Source of the DNA: Chlorops oryzae
Lineage: Eukaryota; Arthropoda; Insecta; Diptera; Chloropidae
Reading direction: 5' to 3'
DNA length: 64,000 nucleotides
Assembly (NCBI GenBank): GCA_020466095.1
Contig: CM035806.1
Span: 122,383,168 to 122,447,167 of the forward strand
The first letter of the stretch is position 1; the number at the start of each line of letters is the position of its first letter. Below the pieces are notes generated by a model, which saw only the letters and a list, made by a program, of their open reading frames with translations, did no database searches and had not been told where the DNA came from. Both the position numbers and the translations under genes were made by a program. Shown piece after piece: positions 32,514 to 43,409 of the stretch.

Positions 32514-34493
32514 TCAGAAGCAGCGGCGTGAGGTGGAAAACTCGCGTCGACACCTCGATAGTGAAAATCCACCTGGATCGAACTGCTGGATGACGAATGC
32601 ACAGCTGATCATACGAAAGACCAGATACGCTTGCAGCACCGCTCCAACATAAACCACATCGTTCAGCGATAAGTTTTGGATAGTGTTGAAAACGATTCGT
32701 ATCTTCGTGGATGTACTCTCGGGCTTGGTCACTGAATTAAAGGTGTCGCGCATAAGTGGCTGCCGTGCGAGCCTTTTCTTCAAGCTCCTGTATTGCGTCA
32801 GCGCTCCAAATCGCGACGAGTCCAAGCAAGGAGCGGCTTTAGAAAATTCGATCTTAAACGGTGGACGCACAACGGGCCTACCATCCGAATTGCTAGATGT
32901 GATTTGCGAATATATTTTTTCGCAATAGATGTCCTCTGGAAGAGGGAGAGGCGAGGCTGAAACTTCCTCTTGTTCTGGAAATGATTTGAGTGACTCGTGA
33001 AGTGACTCCTGGTGGTCTCCGGAGGAGACTTGCGTCGTAAACGCTTCGATGGATTCGCTGGCGATTGGCCCACTCAAATACCATCCGAATATTGAATTTT
33101 GGGCAATAAGGCTTCCTCCGACATTCATCTTGACGCGCGGCCGCAGTAATTTCGGCATGATATCAGACCCGATGACCATATCGATGCGGGCTGGATTCAT
33201 AAACCGGGGATCAGCGAGCTCCAACGATGAGATCTCGTGGGGATCCAAATTGGAGACCCTTTTGGCCGGAAGCCAATTGGTCAATTTCGGCAACACCACG
33301 GCGTCGATTTCTTCCTTGAACGAAGAACGAGGCGAGTCGAGCGTGATGGTGCATTTCTTTTTCGCGATTTGGGTGCATTGGCCACCCATGCCAGAGGCGT
33401 TGCAGATTTTATGAGTCCTTGGCAAATTCAAATGCAGCTGCAGTCGAGCAGTAAGAAATTTCCTCTGCGAACCTTGATCTAAAAGCGCCCGAACCGTTGG
33501 CAAAGGCGCCTGAGTCTGGCTGATGGAGACGTGTGCGTGTGCCTGTGACGGGGAGGGGATGCTCACGGAGCTCGAAGCCTCTGGTTGCGCACGAAAATGC
33601 GGCGGTTGGCTCGTCGGAAACGGGCCCATCTCCGGGGGAGATGTCAATGGGGGGGTAGAGACTTTGTTGTCCGGTGTTGCAGCCGCGCTCGAAACATGCA
33701 ACAAAGTGTGATGTCGTTGTTGGCACTTCGCACAGTTGTGTGGACTGGGGCAATTGGATCGTTGGTGACTGGTAGCGAGACAATTGAAGCAACGCTTTGG
33801 TTCTGTGATGATTTGAAAACGTTCCGCGACTGGCATCTTCAAAAATTGAGAGCATTGGCGTAGAGGGTGATTTCCATTGCACGAGGAACACGATCCTGGT
33901 ATTTGCTCTTGTGTGTGGAACGCGTAGGTCGATGAAGTTGGCTGGCTTGCTGATAGAACCGGCGCTTTTACTTCCGTGAAGCTCGAAAGGCGTTCGACGA
34001 CTTCATAACGATTGCTGAGAAACTCGTTCATCTGTTTCCAAGTCGGCAGCTCTCGATGCGATGAAAGCGACTGCTCCCATTGTGCAATCGTAGAGGCTGG
34101 CAGGCGGCTGGAGCAAATATGGACGAGCATGGCATCAAAAAAATCGACAACTCCTTGACTTTTCATCAGGGTGATACAACCGTTGACCGTCGTTTGTATT
34201 TTCAAAATTCCCTCGCTGGTTTCGTTTTCAATAGGCGGCAGATCGAACAAGGTTTTTAATTGATGATCGATTAAATTGCGCTTGTTCTCGTAGCGCGTCT
34301 TGAGAGCCTCCCAGGCATGGATAAAATTCGAGCCGCATAATGGATATCCTTTAACAATCGCAGCTGCGGCGCCTGTCGTTTTGTAATGCAGATAGTAGAG
34401 CTTTTGTACGGGTGGCAACCTTGGATTGTTGATGTATAAGGCTGTGAACATATCACGAAACGCTGGCCACTCTATGTTCGAAGTTCGATGCAA
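32514..34493 (-). pseudogene. BEL/Pao gag-protease-partial RT polyprotein, decayed
   Basis: A 659-residue open frame. The first ~200 residues match the BEL/Pao gag region (DUF1759 type: WPAFRDMF...LHYKTTGAAA). Zinc-knuckle residues CFNCLATSHQRSNC and CAKCQQRHHTLLH follow at about 245-280. An aspartic-protease-like domain (DUF1758 type) begins near 345 at ALLDQGSQ, where DSGSQ is usual, so the active site is altered. After it come a short linker and a rudimentary RT start (TKIRIVFNT..LSLNDVVYVG), then an unrelated tail. Most of RT, RNase H and integrase are deleted. Not functional as an autonomous element. Confidence 0.8.
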
Positions 34494-34688
34494 CGCACAG
34501 CGTTAGAACTGACCTACGCAACACAATGCACGTATCCCTATACGTTTATGGCTCGTTGTCTGCTGGCCTTGAATTCGTATGAAATTTCGATGAAAAAAAC
34601 CAAAGTCGAGACACGGTTTCGCTGCGTGTCCAGAAACCAAAAGCAACAAAAGAAAAGAGAAAAAACTGCAACTCGTCCTCAAAGGGGA

Positions 34689-34790
34689 CGCTCGAACTCG
34701 GACTTCGAGAAGAGAAGAAAAACGAAAAGAGGATAGTTAATTCGCCACGTCATGAAGGCGCGGCTACCATGCGGCGGCGAAGAACGAACA
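34689..34790 (-). repeat. BEL/Pao 5' LTR remnant
   Basis: A 102-bp direct repeat of 32252-32352, ending CGAACA next to the TSD GTGAG. Homology with the full LTR stops abruptly at the CGCTCG boundary. Confidence 0.75.
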
Positions 34791-34946
34791 GTGAGTTTAG
34801 TTTGGCATGAATGCTTCTGGAGGTAAGACCTATGTCGCTCGTCTTCGCAAAATGAAGAGCGAATTTGTATTTTATGAAGTTGTTGCACCACTACATGTTC
34901 ATCAGGTTATATTTGCTTCTGTATTTCGCCCAGCCCTGATTATGTT

Positions 34947-36060
34947 ATAACGCCAAAAAATTAAATGAAAATACAATTTTGCAAGTTTAAACCTATCGAT
35001 TGGTATCAAATTTATTTAAATTGGATAAATGGTTTAATTGTAATTTCGCAAAGACTTTTATTTTTGACAAAAAAAATATTTGTCTCAGTTTAAAAGTTAT
35101 CGTTTGACTAGAAACATAAAAGTCATTATTTAACAATAAAATTTTTTCAAATCAAATAAAAGTCAAAAATTGTCTGTTTTTGTTGAACTTTTATTATAAA
35201 AGTTATAACTGTTACGGTCCCTGTTTTAAACTTAAAAAAAATAAAAAAAGATTTAATTTGTTATTTAAACTTCAAACTCCACAAATTGGAGGCTCAACCG
35301 AAATTTTAAGAGACATTAACCAAAGGTAAATCGAAAACGTGTTTCGTTTAACGTAAATTAAAAATCAAACGGAAAATCTGACGGTTCGCGAAATTACAAA
35401 ATCGCTAAACGCAAAAGTAAAAGTTTCGAAAAGACGCTTCTAAAGACGGCCATTGTTCTTCTAACGGCGAAAAAAAACTTTCGAGAATATAGAAATGCGC
35501 GTCTATATACCGAAAAGAAACGACGCAAAAGAGGGGAAAACAACAACGTTATGGCTTGACTAGGCGACGTCGCATTCGTTCGCGATAATCTAAAGCGGCA
35601 AAAGAGGAACGTAATAACTGCTTTACATAAGCTTGTATTCGAAGAAGAAGGGGATCGAAACAACCGTAAACGGCTCCGTACGTTCAAAGGCTTTGAGTTC
35701 GCTGAAAATGACAACGCACATAGAAACAAACTTCAATACATAACGGAAAATATAAATAAAAACGACTTGGTAGCTGTGTGCAGCATGTTATGTATAGGGC
35801 TATGAAGGAGAAAGAACAGCAGAAAGCATTGCGAACAAGCTGTTGAAGGGAAAATTGCTGTGTTCGACCGAAGACGACGAAAAGGAGAATGACGAAGAAG
35901 AAGACGATTGGGAAGATAATCCGCACGGCGGAGACAACGACGATAGCGAAAAGGAAAATACAATGGTGCCACAGCGAAATCGAAATTGGAACAACAACAA
36001 CGACTATGGTAGCGACAACAGTGACGTTGAATCTGATAACGTCAGTGAGGTAGTTATAGA
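34947..36060. other. No confirmed gene; lone hAT-like terminus and an acidic ORF
   Basis: At 35203-35223 the sequence TTATAACTGTTACGGTCCCTG resembles the right end of the hAT-type element at 19535-23967, but no left partner or TSD is found. An acidic frame overlaps the next MITE (35843-36145: DDEKENDEEEDDWEDN, NNNNDYGSDNSDVESDN). It is embedded in a basic, stop-containing plus-strand region (35390-35830) that looks like decayed coding sequence of unknown family. Confidence 0.35.
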
Positions 36061-36064
36061 AACC

Positions 36065-36294
36065 ATGATACAAGAAAACAAGATAGCGCCACTTCAGTAC
36101 CGCTATTTTGAGGCTCTCTCTGAGAGCCGAAAATTGAGTCTGTGACGTCACTGAGCGAGAAATTGTTGTTGTTTCCCATGCTATTCAAAAAAGTATAAAG
36201 CCGGTTTAACATGGGAAACAACAACAACGAATCGCGATTTTGAGCTTGTGACGTTTCCTCTCTCAAGTGGCGCTATCTTGTTTTCTTGTATCAT
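36065..36294. mobile_element. MITE with perfect 30-bp inverted repeats
   Basis: The ends ATGATACAAGAAAACAAGAT... and its complement match perfectly over 30 bp, through AGCGCCACTT. If the true ends are CAAGAAAACAAG, the flanks are TA on both sides inside an ATGATA/TATCAT palindrome, which suggests a Tc1/mariner-type insertion. The loop contains a second inverted repeat of GTTGTTGTTTCCCATG. Length is 230 bp. Confidence 0.75.
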
Positions 36295-36348
36295 GCACAC
36301 AACGAAAACAAAGATCTTACTCTTCAGGATTTGCATCATACAATACTA

Positions 36349-37638
36349 ACAGGTTGGCTGATAAGTCCCCGGTCTGACACATAGATGGCGTCGCTAGTAT
36401 TAAATGCATATTATTTTTATATAGTGGCAACCTTCAAATGATTCGTGTCAAAATTTGACGTCTGTAAGTCAATTAGTTTGTGAGATAGAGCGTCTTTTGT
36501 GAAGCAACTTTTGTTATTGTGAAAAAAATGGAAAAAAGGAATTTCGTGTTTTGATAAAATACTGTTTTCTGAAGGGAAAAAATACAGTGGAAGCAAAAAC
36601 TTGGCTTGATAATGAGTTTCCGGACTCTGCCCCAGGAAAATCAACAATAATTGATTGGTATGCAAAATTCAAGCGTGGTGAAATGAGCACGGAGGACGGT
36701 GAACGCAGTGGACGCCCGAAAGAGGTGGTTACCGACGAAAACATCAAAAAAATTCACAAAATGATTTTGAATGACCGTAAAATGAAGTTGATCGAGATAG
36801 CAGAGGCCTTAAAGATATCAAAGGAACGTGTTGGTCATATCATTCATCAATATTTGGATATGAAAAAGCTCTGTGCAAAATGGGTGCCGCGCGAGCTCAC
36901 ATTTGACCAAAAACAACAACGTGTTGATGATTCTGAGCGGTGTTTGCAGCTGTTAACTCGCAATACACCCGAGTTTTTGCGTCGATATGTGACAATGGAT
37001 GAAACATGGCTCTATCACTACACTCCTGAGTCCAATCGACAGTCGGCTGAGTGGACAGCGATCGGTTTACCGTCTCCGAAGCGTGGAAAGACTAAAAAGT
37101 CCGCTGGCAAAGTAATGGCCTCTGTTTTTTGGGATGGGCATGGAATAATTTTTATCGATTATCTTGAGAAGGGAAAAACCATCAACAGTGACTATTATAT
37201 GTCGTTATTGGAGTGTTTGAAGGTCGAAATCGCGGCAAAACGGCCCCATATGAAGAAGAAAAAAGTGTTGTTCCACCAAGACAACGCACCGTGCCACAAG
37301 TCATTGAGAACGATGGCAAAAATTCATGAATTAGGCTTCGAATTGCTTCCCCACCCACCGTATTCTCCAGATCTGGCCCCGGCGACTTTTTCTTGTTCTC
37401 AGACCTCAAAAGGATGCTCGCAGGGAAAAAATTTGGCTGCAATGAAGAGGTGATCGCCGAAACTGAGGCCTATTTTGAGGCAAAACCGAAGGAGTACTAC
37501 CAAAATGGTATCAAAAAATTGGAAGGTCGTTATAATCGTTGTATCGCTCTTGAAGGGAACTATGTTGAATAATAAAAACGAATTTTGACAAAAAATGTGT
37601 TTTTCTTTGTTAGACCGTGGACTTATCAGCCAACTTGT
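36349..37638 (+). mobile_element. Himar1-like mariner (irritans subfamily), copy 1, inactive
   Basis: The left end ACAGGTTGGCTGATAAGTCC and right end GACTTATCAGCCAACTTGT are the irritans/Himar1-type TIRs. TA flanks both ends (36347-36348, 37639-37640). Length is 1290 bp. The sequence is nearly identical to copy 2 (43410-44701) but the transposase is frameshifted twice. Confidence 0.95.
36528..37572 (+). pseudogene. Himar1-like mariner transposase, frameshifted copy
   Basis: The ATG is at 36528. One A is missing from the A-run after codon 3 relative to copy 2, which shifts the frame at once. A second one-base loss at PDLAP (near 37379) removes the third catalytic Asp and changes the tail. The first two catalytic residues remain readable (VTMDETW, FHQDNAPCH). 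The rest matches copy 2 and, from memory, the horn-fly Himar1 protein closely. Confidence 0.93.
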
Positions 37639-37640
37639 TA

Positions 37641-38040
37641 CAAGCGACACTCTCTAAATTTTTTGAATTTGCTTGTAGGTATGATAAGAATATGCGGGTG
37701 CGATAGAGACAGAGAACAGTTTACATGAGTGCGACTGAAACAGGCTGTTTATTTTTGACCGACGTCGACGACTCTGCTATGGTGAAAGTTAAACAGCTGT
37801 TGTTTGTTTTTTTAAAGTATTTTCGGCTGTATTCCCGATTGAATACAACGTCTGAATACTTGAGTGCGAATAAACAAAATGAAAGGACACCAAATAGATT
37901 ATTTTCAAATCTTTTATTAAGCTAAAGTCCTTATTGTTTATTCACAATTTAATACCTTAATACAAAAACTGCTAGCAACTACTGGATTAACTTCCCTAAA
38001 TCCCTACATTTTGAAACACTAAGATCCACACTCTTCCGCT
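37641..38040. other. No gene recognised
   Basis: AT-rich sequence between the mariner and the next P-like element. A 66-residue frame at 37725-37925 shows no recognisable features. Confidence 0.45.
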
Positions 38041-39433
38041 CAAGTATTACAGTATGAGAAACGAGCTAATAGGCAATTCATCAAAGCTAATAGGCAATTC
38101 ACCAAAGGCAACAACAACCACACGGCATACCAGGCAATCCACCACGATGCCTTTTTGGGCATTGTTGTCGTCTCTAGAAATTGGGCAAGTACAAGCAGTT
38201 AGTTTTTTTTAGGGATTTTTTTTCATTTATAACCGGAGAAAATCAGGTATTATATAGTTTTTTTAAGAATGATTGTACCATTTTAAACTGTAGAATTTCT
38301 TTTAACATTTATTTTTTCTTTTTTGTATTAGAAAAATTCACGTACTACAAAAAACTGATTTCCGAGTTTTTGGTCTTGTTTAATTTAGACGTGAGTGTGG
38401 CATCCATGGAGAACAGATGGTGCCAAATGGAACGAGTCAATAGTGCAAATCGATGGTGAAAATAGTAACCGACTACAATTTGAACGTTTAGCTTTTAGAA
38501 ATGAGACCTTCTGTCTGTCTGATTCTCAAAGGTATCCCTTCGTTCTAGGGTTTGTTATAAAATTCATAAATGCTGCTCTTAAACCAACATTTTTTTATAT
38601 ACTTAGTGGAATTATTTATTTGGACTTATTTACAGGCAAAATTTGTAGATTCCAAATCTTAGAAAAGTGGCCGCGCCAAAAGGCGTTATTCGGAAATTGA
38701 ATTTTACACCCAAAATTTAGATGGAGCTTGCACCAAAGACAGCATACATACTTCTTATATAATCGTTGAGATCCTCTACAAAAATTGACTTAATCGGACG
38801 ATTTTTAAGGGTTCCTCCAGCACTATGGCCTGCCCCAAAAATCATCTGAATTGTGACAAACCAACAATCTATCGATATATTTTTGTGGAATGAGGAAGTT
38901 GAGCTTTGGTTTAGCCTCCGATTAAAATATATATAGCTGTTTATCTGTGTAGGGTATTCTATGGTCAGGTTCGCTTTACTATAACACCCTTACTTTTCTT
39001 CATTTTGAAACGTGCATTTTAAAAATATATAAAATCCTTGAATTATCTTGCTTAAAACAATTACAATTGCTTTTGATTTGGTTTTATTTTGTTTTAAGAA
39101 TTCTTTTGAGTACCCGGTTCAGTATCGATAAAACCTTTGCGCTTAGAGTATTTGTGCATCGCTGACGAAATCGTTGAATTTAAATGCAATATTGAATACT
39201 GATTTGCGGGGGTCGCAGATGCTCAAATGTACTCTAAAATGAAGGAGCATCTCTACTTTGTTGTTTGCAACTTCAATTTTACTTAAAAAGGGTCAAAATA
39301 TAAAGTTACGGCATGTTTAAAAATCGCAAATTCTTCGACTTATTTTTGACAGTCAGCTGATTTTTACTCAACTTCACCACACCATTTGGAGCCATATAGC
39401 ATTTTGACAGGCTTTCCCATACTGTAATACTTG
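38041..39433 (+). mobile_element. Non-autonomous P-like element, CAAGTATTAC family, second full-length copy
   Basis: The ends CAAGTATTACAGTATG and CATACTGTAATACTTG and the whole interior align with 5560-6939. The flanks (CTTCCGCT and ACTACAAT) do not match, so no TSD is visible; recombination between copies or flank loss is likely. It retains the unidentified ORF at about 38395-38700. Confidence 0.8.
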
Positions 39434-39694
39434 ACTACAATTGTACTATTTTACTACAATTTCATCACCCTTACTACTATACTACTAAATTTGAAATATT
39501 ACTACATTTCTCTAAAAATGCAGATCTGTATAGTAGTTTACAAGTATCCGTTAAAAATTTTTTCTCAAAAATGAAAAAAGACAGCTTTTTTTTATAATTT
39601 CGTAAAATTTACTCGGATACAGTAGTAACATTCCTGATCCATCCAGGAAATAGTTTTTAAGAGAAGTGCATTCGTCAAACATTACATTTCCAAC

Positions 39695-40263
39695 TAGGGG
39701 TGTCACGGATGTGGTTTTTTTGACATCCGCGGATGCAGATGCGGATGCGGATTTTAAAAACTCACATCCGCGGATGCGGATATGGTTGTTACTACGAAAT
39801 GAAACTTTTATGAAAACAACATATTATATAATGGAAGTATTTTTATATAAAATATATCAAGACTGAAGACAATAATGACGGTTTAAAGGGCAACAAATAT
39901 GTCAATTTGTATTGTAATACATTTTGTCTCTTTCTGTTTTCTTGCACGGCGCTCACACGTATAACACATGCCTGGAATACATCCCATTTCAATACATGAG
40001 AAAAAAAGGAGAAGCAATCATTGTTTTGGAATATTAAAAATATAACCCTTTCTTTTCTTCGCATGCCTTTTTCTACTTAAAAATTGTTTCAAAAAATGTT
40101 TTCATACGTGTGAATGCCGAGTCAAAATCAACTGTTTTTATAAAAACTGTGGCACACGTACATCCGCATGAGCTCCGCATCGATGAATGTGGATGCGGAT
40201 GTTAAAATTCGTGCGGAAGCTCCGCACTTGCGGATGCGGATGCGAATATTTGCAACACCCCTG
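39695..40263. mobile_element. hAT MITE with GCGGAT hexamer arrays
   Basis: The left end TAGGGGTGTCACGGATG and right end GCAACACCCCTG are hAT-like. The flanks TTTCCAAC and TTTCAACC are an imperfect 8-bp TSD. GCGGAT/ATCCGC units are repeated at about 39730-39785 and 40150-40245. It is structurally parallel to the MITE at 956-1688, which has ATCCGG arrays. Confidence 0.75.
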
Positions 40264-41457
40264 TTTCAACCCATTTTATTTGATTTTCTAAAAGTACTAC
40301 AAAATGTTCCAAATTACTACTAAAACAAGCAAGCTATACTTCTAAACGAAAATTGAAAACGACAGCACTGCTGGTGAGTACATACGTAAGAGTTGGGATC
40401 TCGCAAACTGCTTCTCGCTGAGTGTTTTTTCTCATTCTCGATCATTGGCTTTTATAATACAAAAGTGTCGATGCTGCATAGTCGATTTCCCAATCAATGC
40501 TAGTCGAATATTGCGTAGTTGTAGGTCGAATTTTCCAGAATTGACCTGCGTGTACCATCAATTTGCTGTTGTTGTTGTTGTGCTCGGCTTCAATTTGCCG
40601 ACTTGCATTCTAAACCCAAACAGGTGTTCCAATTGTTCTTATTCTAGAATTTCCTTGTATATGGAAATTCGCTTACGACGTTGGCTTACGATTTGCTGTT
40701 GTTGTTGTTGTGCGTTGCTTGGGCTAGACGTTTAGCTTGCTCATGAGTTTGTCAAGTGTTGACTCACAACAGTTTATTTTGATTATTATTCGAAATATTA
40801 TTTGAAATAATAACATGTAATTTCATTTAAAAAACCCAAATAAGTGTAAAAAAAGAGAAAATAAATTAAAATGAAATTTGTTCTGCAGCCGTTAAAGAAG
40901 TTGTTGGAGTTCAGCTTAGCACTGTTTGACTGGACTTTGGAAATACCGCCGCGTCTCTTCAAGAACATTTTGAGAACCAAGGCCTGATTTTCGCAGAAAT
41001 TAGTGCTTTTTAGTTGTTGTAGAGACGTGACGTGAAATAGTTTGTTCTCATGAATAAGCGCGTTAATGCTTTTCGTTTTCTTTATCTTCGCAGGTTTGTT
41101 TCTGTTTAAAGCTGAAAAATTCGAAATGGTATGCAATTCCACACCACCCTTGGAGTATGCAAAATGGTGCGTTACCGTTTTTTTAAAGGTGTTCGGTTCC
41201 CCAATAGGTCTTTTTCACCTGTATCAGTACTTACGACACGATTGTAGCAAAATAAAACACTGCGTTTATTTACCGACTCCCTACGATTGTTGTAGGTATA
41301 TCGGCCGCAGTATTTATTGTTTTAAGAAATTTCATCACTCACAATACGAGTGTGTCTAAATAAGTCACTGGAACTGCGTTTTATTTACTGCGTTTTATTT
41401 ACTTTTAAATGATCAAAGAAAAACAATTACGGTCGAACATATTTAAAAACACTTTCT
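40264..41457. other. No gene recognised; two TTG-repeat tracts
   Basis: TTGCTGTTGTTGTTGTTGTG occurs twice (about 40563-40582 and 40692-40711). The segment 41360-41405 repeats CTGCGTTTTATTTACT in tandem. It probably contains the distal end of the second P-like element, but I cannot identify its TIR. Confidence 0.4.
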
Positions 41458-43409
41458 CTAAGCGATGAATATATTGCAAGAAAAGTTGGAGGGCTTCACA
41501 AATTTGAAATCTCCATATCTCTTTTCCATAGAAAACGTAATGTTGAGAGGATCATCATCTCCGATGTAATCTATAGACAGTAAACACTCATGGAGTTTTA
41601 AAAACCTATGGTGGAGCCAAGAACAGACATATGTCAAAGCGTTATCTTCTAAGACAGAGAAGGGAATGCCTTCACTTTTGCACTTAACGTTTTGCATATA
41701 AGTTCTATCTAGCACAGAAATACTTTGAAAATCTTCCCATGTTTTTGATGAAATTTTACATGAGATAGGAACTTATGTATGTTTCTTTTACCGAATCTGA
41801 TTCAAAATCAACCAGCGGTTCGCAATTGCCGTTGACAACCATATTGGCAAAGTGTATTCCTCATCTTTTTTGAAAAAGGCTGGTAAAAAGAAAAGGAGTC
41901 ACACCTCCCCCTTGGCCACCACGTAGTCTTATCTCTCCAAAAATGTGTTCTAACCCATCTTGATTCAATTTTCTCGTAAAAAATTATGTTCAACACTTTT
42001 TTTATTTAACTCTTTCATTGACAGCGTTTTCGCGTTTATGTTAAGAAGCCAACCGTTAACGAAAGAAAAACTATTTGTTATATCTTGGCCTTGTATGTTA
42101 TGTCATGAATGGTCATATAAAATAGAAGTTTTTTTTGCTTCATTTAATAATTCAAGTTGATAACTGGAGCCCGTAAAGGCTTGTTTATACTGACTATATG
42201 AGTTCAAACAACTCGAATTAAAAATGTCAAACAAGTTATTCAAAAAGAGAATGAAATTGGAGGTATTTGGTATTATTTTTGCCTTCATACTATCACTAAT
42301 CAAATAATATATAGATGTCTCACGCCGAACAAAAATTTGGTCGCTAGCGATACTGAGCTCTAGCTCCCAGCGAAAGAAATCTAGCAATCGGAAAAATTCG
42401 GGTTTCTTACTTTTGTATTCGCGAAGCAACAGAAATGATTCAGTATGAAACTGAATTCGAAACAGTGCTGAGCTATGTCCTTTTGCCCATTTTTTTTATT
42501 TTTTCTTGTTTTTGTTGCGACGTTATACATATGTATGTATTTGTGTATGAATCTGTTGATGCTAGAAACCAAAAATTTTAAAATTTCAATTTGGGCTTCA
42601 TGCGTATATGAGAAATTTTGAAGTTTCCCTGCAGTAAGTGTCCCCGTCACCAGGTAGGTACTAGTAACCAACTGTACCCGTGGCATTATATTCTCCTCTT
42701 GATATTTTGTATGAACGAATGTATATGGTCAAAAACGCGGACTGCCACGTTACATTCGTAGGCAGTTTTTTTGATTTATCTCACTTAAAATTAACTTTAG
42801 GTCTTATTTTTTTATGCATATAACCCATCTCCTAAAACTACAAGTTTTGTGTAAAAGAAATGTTTTCATAATGTAAACGGTAAAAAAGTTATAAGCGTTT
42901 AAAGTGGACTGCCACGTTACATAATTTTGGAAGTGCTATTTGAGGTGCAGTTACAATTTCCCAAATTTCTGCTCTTTTAATTGACGAATACATAAAATTT
43001 CTGGATAAGTGATAGCCAAGGGTTCAATAAGTATTGTTGTGTTTAAATTTTTAAATATAGTTGCAGAAATCAAAAGTTTAACGCGAAAATGTACGGACTG
43101 CCACGTTACATTGTTGGACTGCCACGTTACATCGTTCGAGTTTATCAATTAAACAGAATCGAAAAACAAGAACAGTGTAAAGTTACACCAACCTGGATTA
43201 TAAAGCAAATTTCTTACACTTTCTATAAAGTGGGTGTGGCTCTCCAACATAAATACTCAATTTTTAATTTTGGTTTTTATTTCTTATGTAACAATAAAAA
43301 ATAAACAATAAACAATAAAAAAACAGTCTTATTCTGGACTTAAAAAACATTTTGAATATATGTAAAAATGAAAGCTTAAGCATTTTGGTACCCTTGCTTC
43401 GAGATTATA

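Larger units (their letters stand above)
31808..34790 (-). mobile_element. BEL/Pao LTR retrotransposon remnant with truncated 5' LTR
   Basis: A 5-bp TSD, GTGAG, lies at 31803-31807 and 34791-34795. The left LTR (the 3' LTR in element sense) runs 31808-32352 with TG...CA ends on the plus strand. At the right only 34689-34790 matches the LTR (about 102 bp), so roughly 440 bp of the 5' LTR has been deleted. Internal coding is gag, protease and the beginning of RT only; most of pol is missing. T-rich TTTTTTTTGT tracts at about 31950-32110 lie within the LTR. Confidence 0.85.
31604..34938. mobile_element. hAT MITE (CAGGGCTGGGC ends) containing a BEL/Pao element
   Basis: The ends CAGGGCTGGGC and GCCCAGCCCTG lie in an exact 8-bp TSD, ATTATGTT (31596-31603, 34939-34946). 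Without the BEL insertion (31808-34790) and its TSD the MITE is only about 350 bp. GCTCGC/GCGAGC motifs recur in the left part. Confidence 0.93.

Noticed and set aside
35203..35223. Lone TTACGGTCCCTG terminus as a second hAT foldback element
   Set aside because: No matching CAGGGACCG left end or exact TSD could be found upstream (a GTTTAAAC/TTTTAAAC near match does not abut a valid left terminus).
35843..36145. Acidic 100-residue ORF as a host gene
   Set aside because: Low-complexity Asp/Glu/Asn composition, runs into a MITE TIR, and the upstream region in all frames is full of stops; origin left open.
38041..39433. 8-bp TSD for the second CAAGTATTAC element
   Set aside because: The flanks CTTCCGCT and ACTACAAT do not match; only the copy at 5560-6939 has a genuine duplication.
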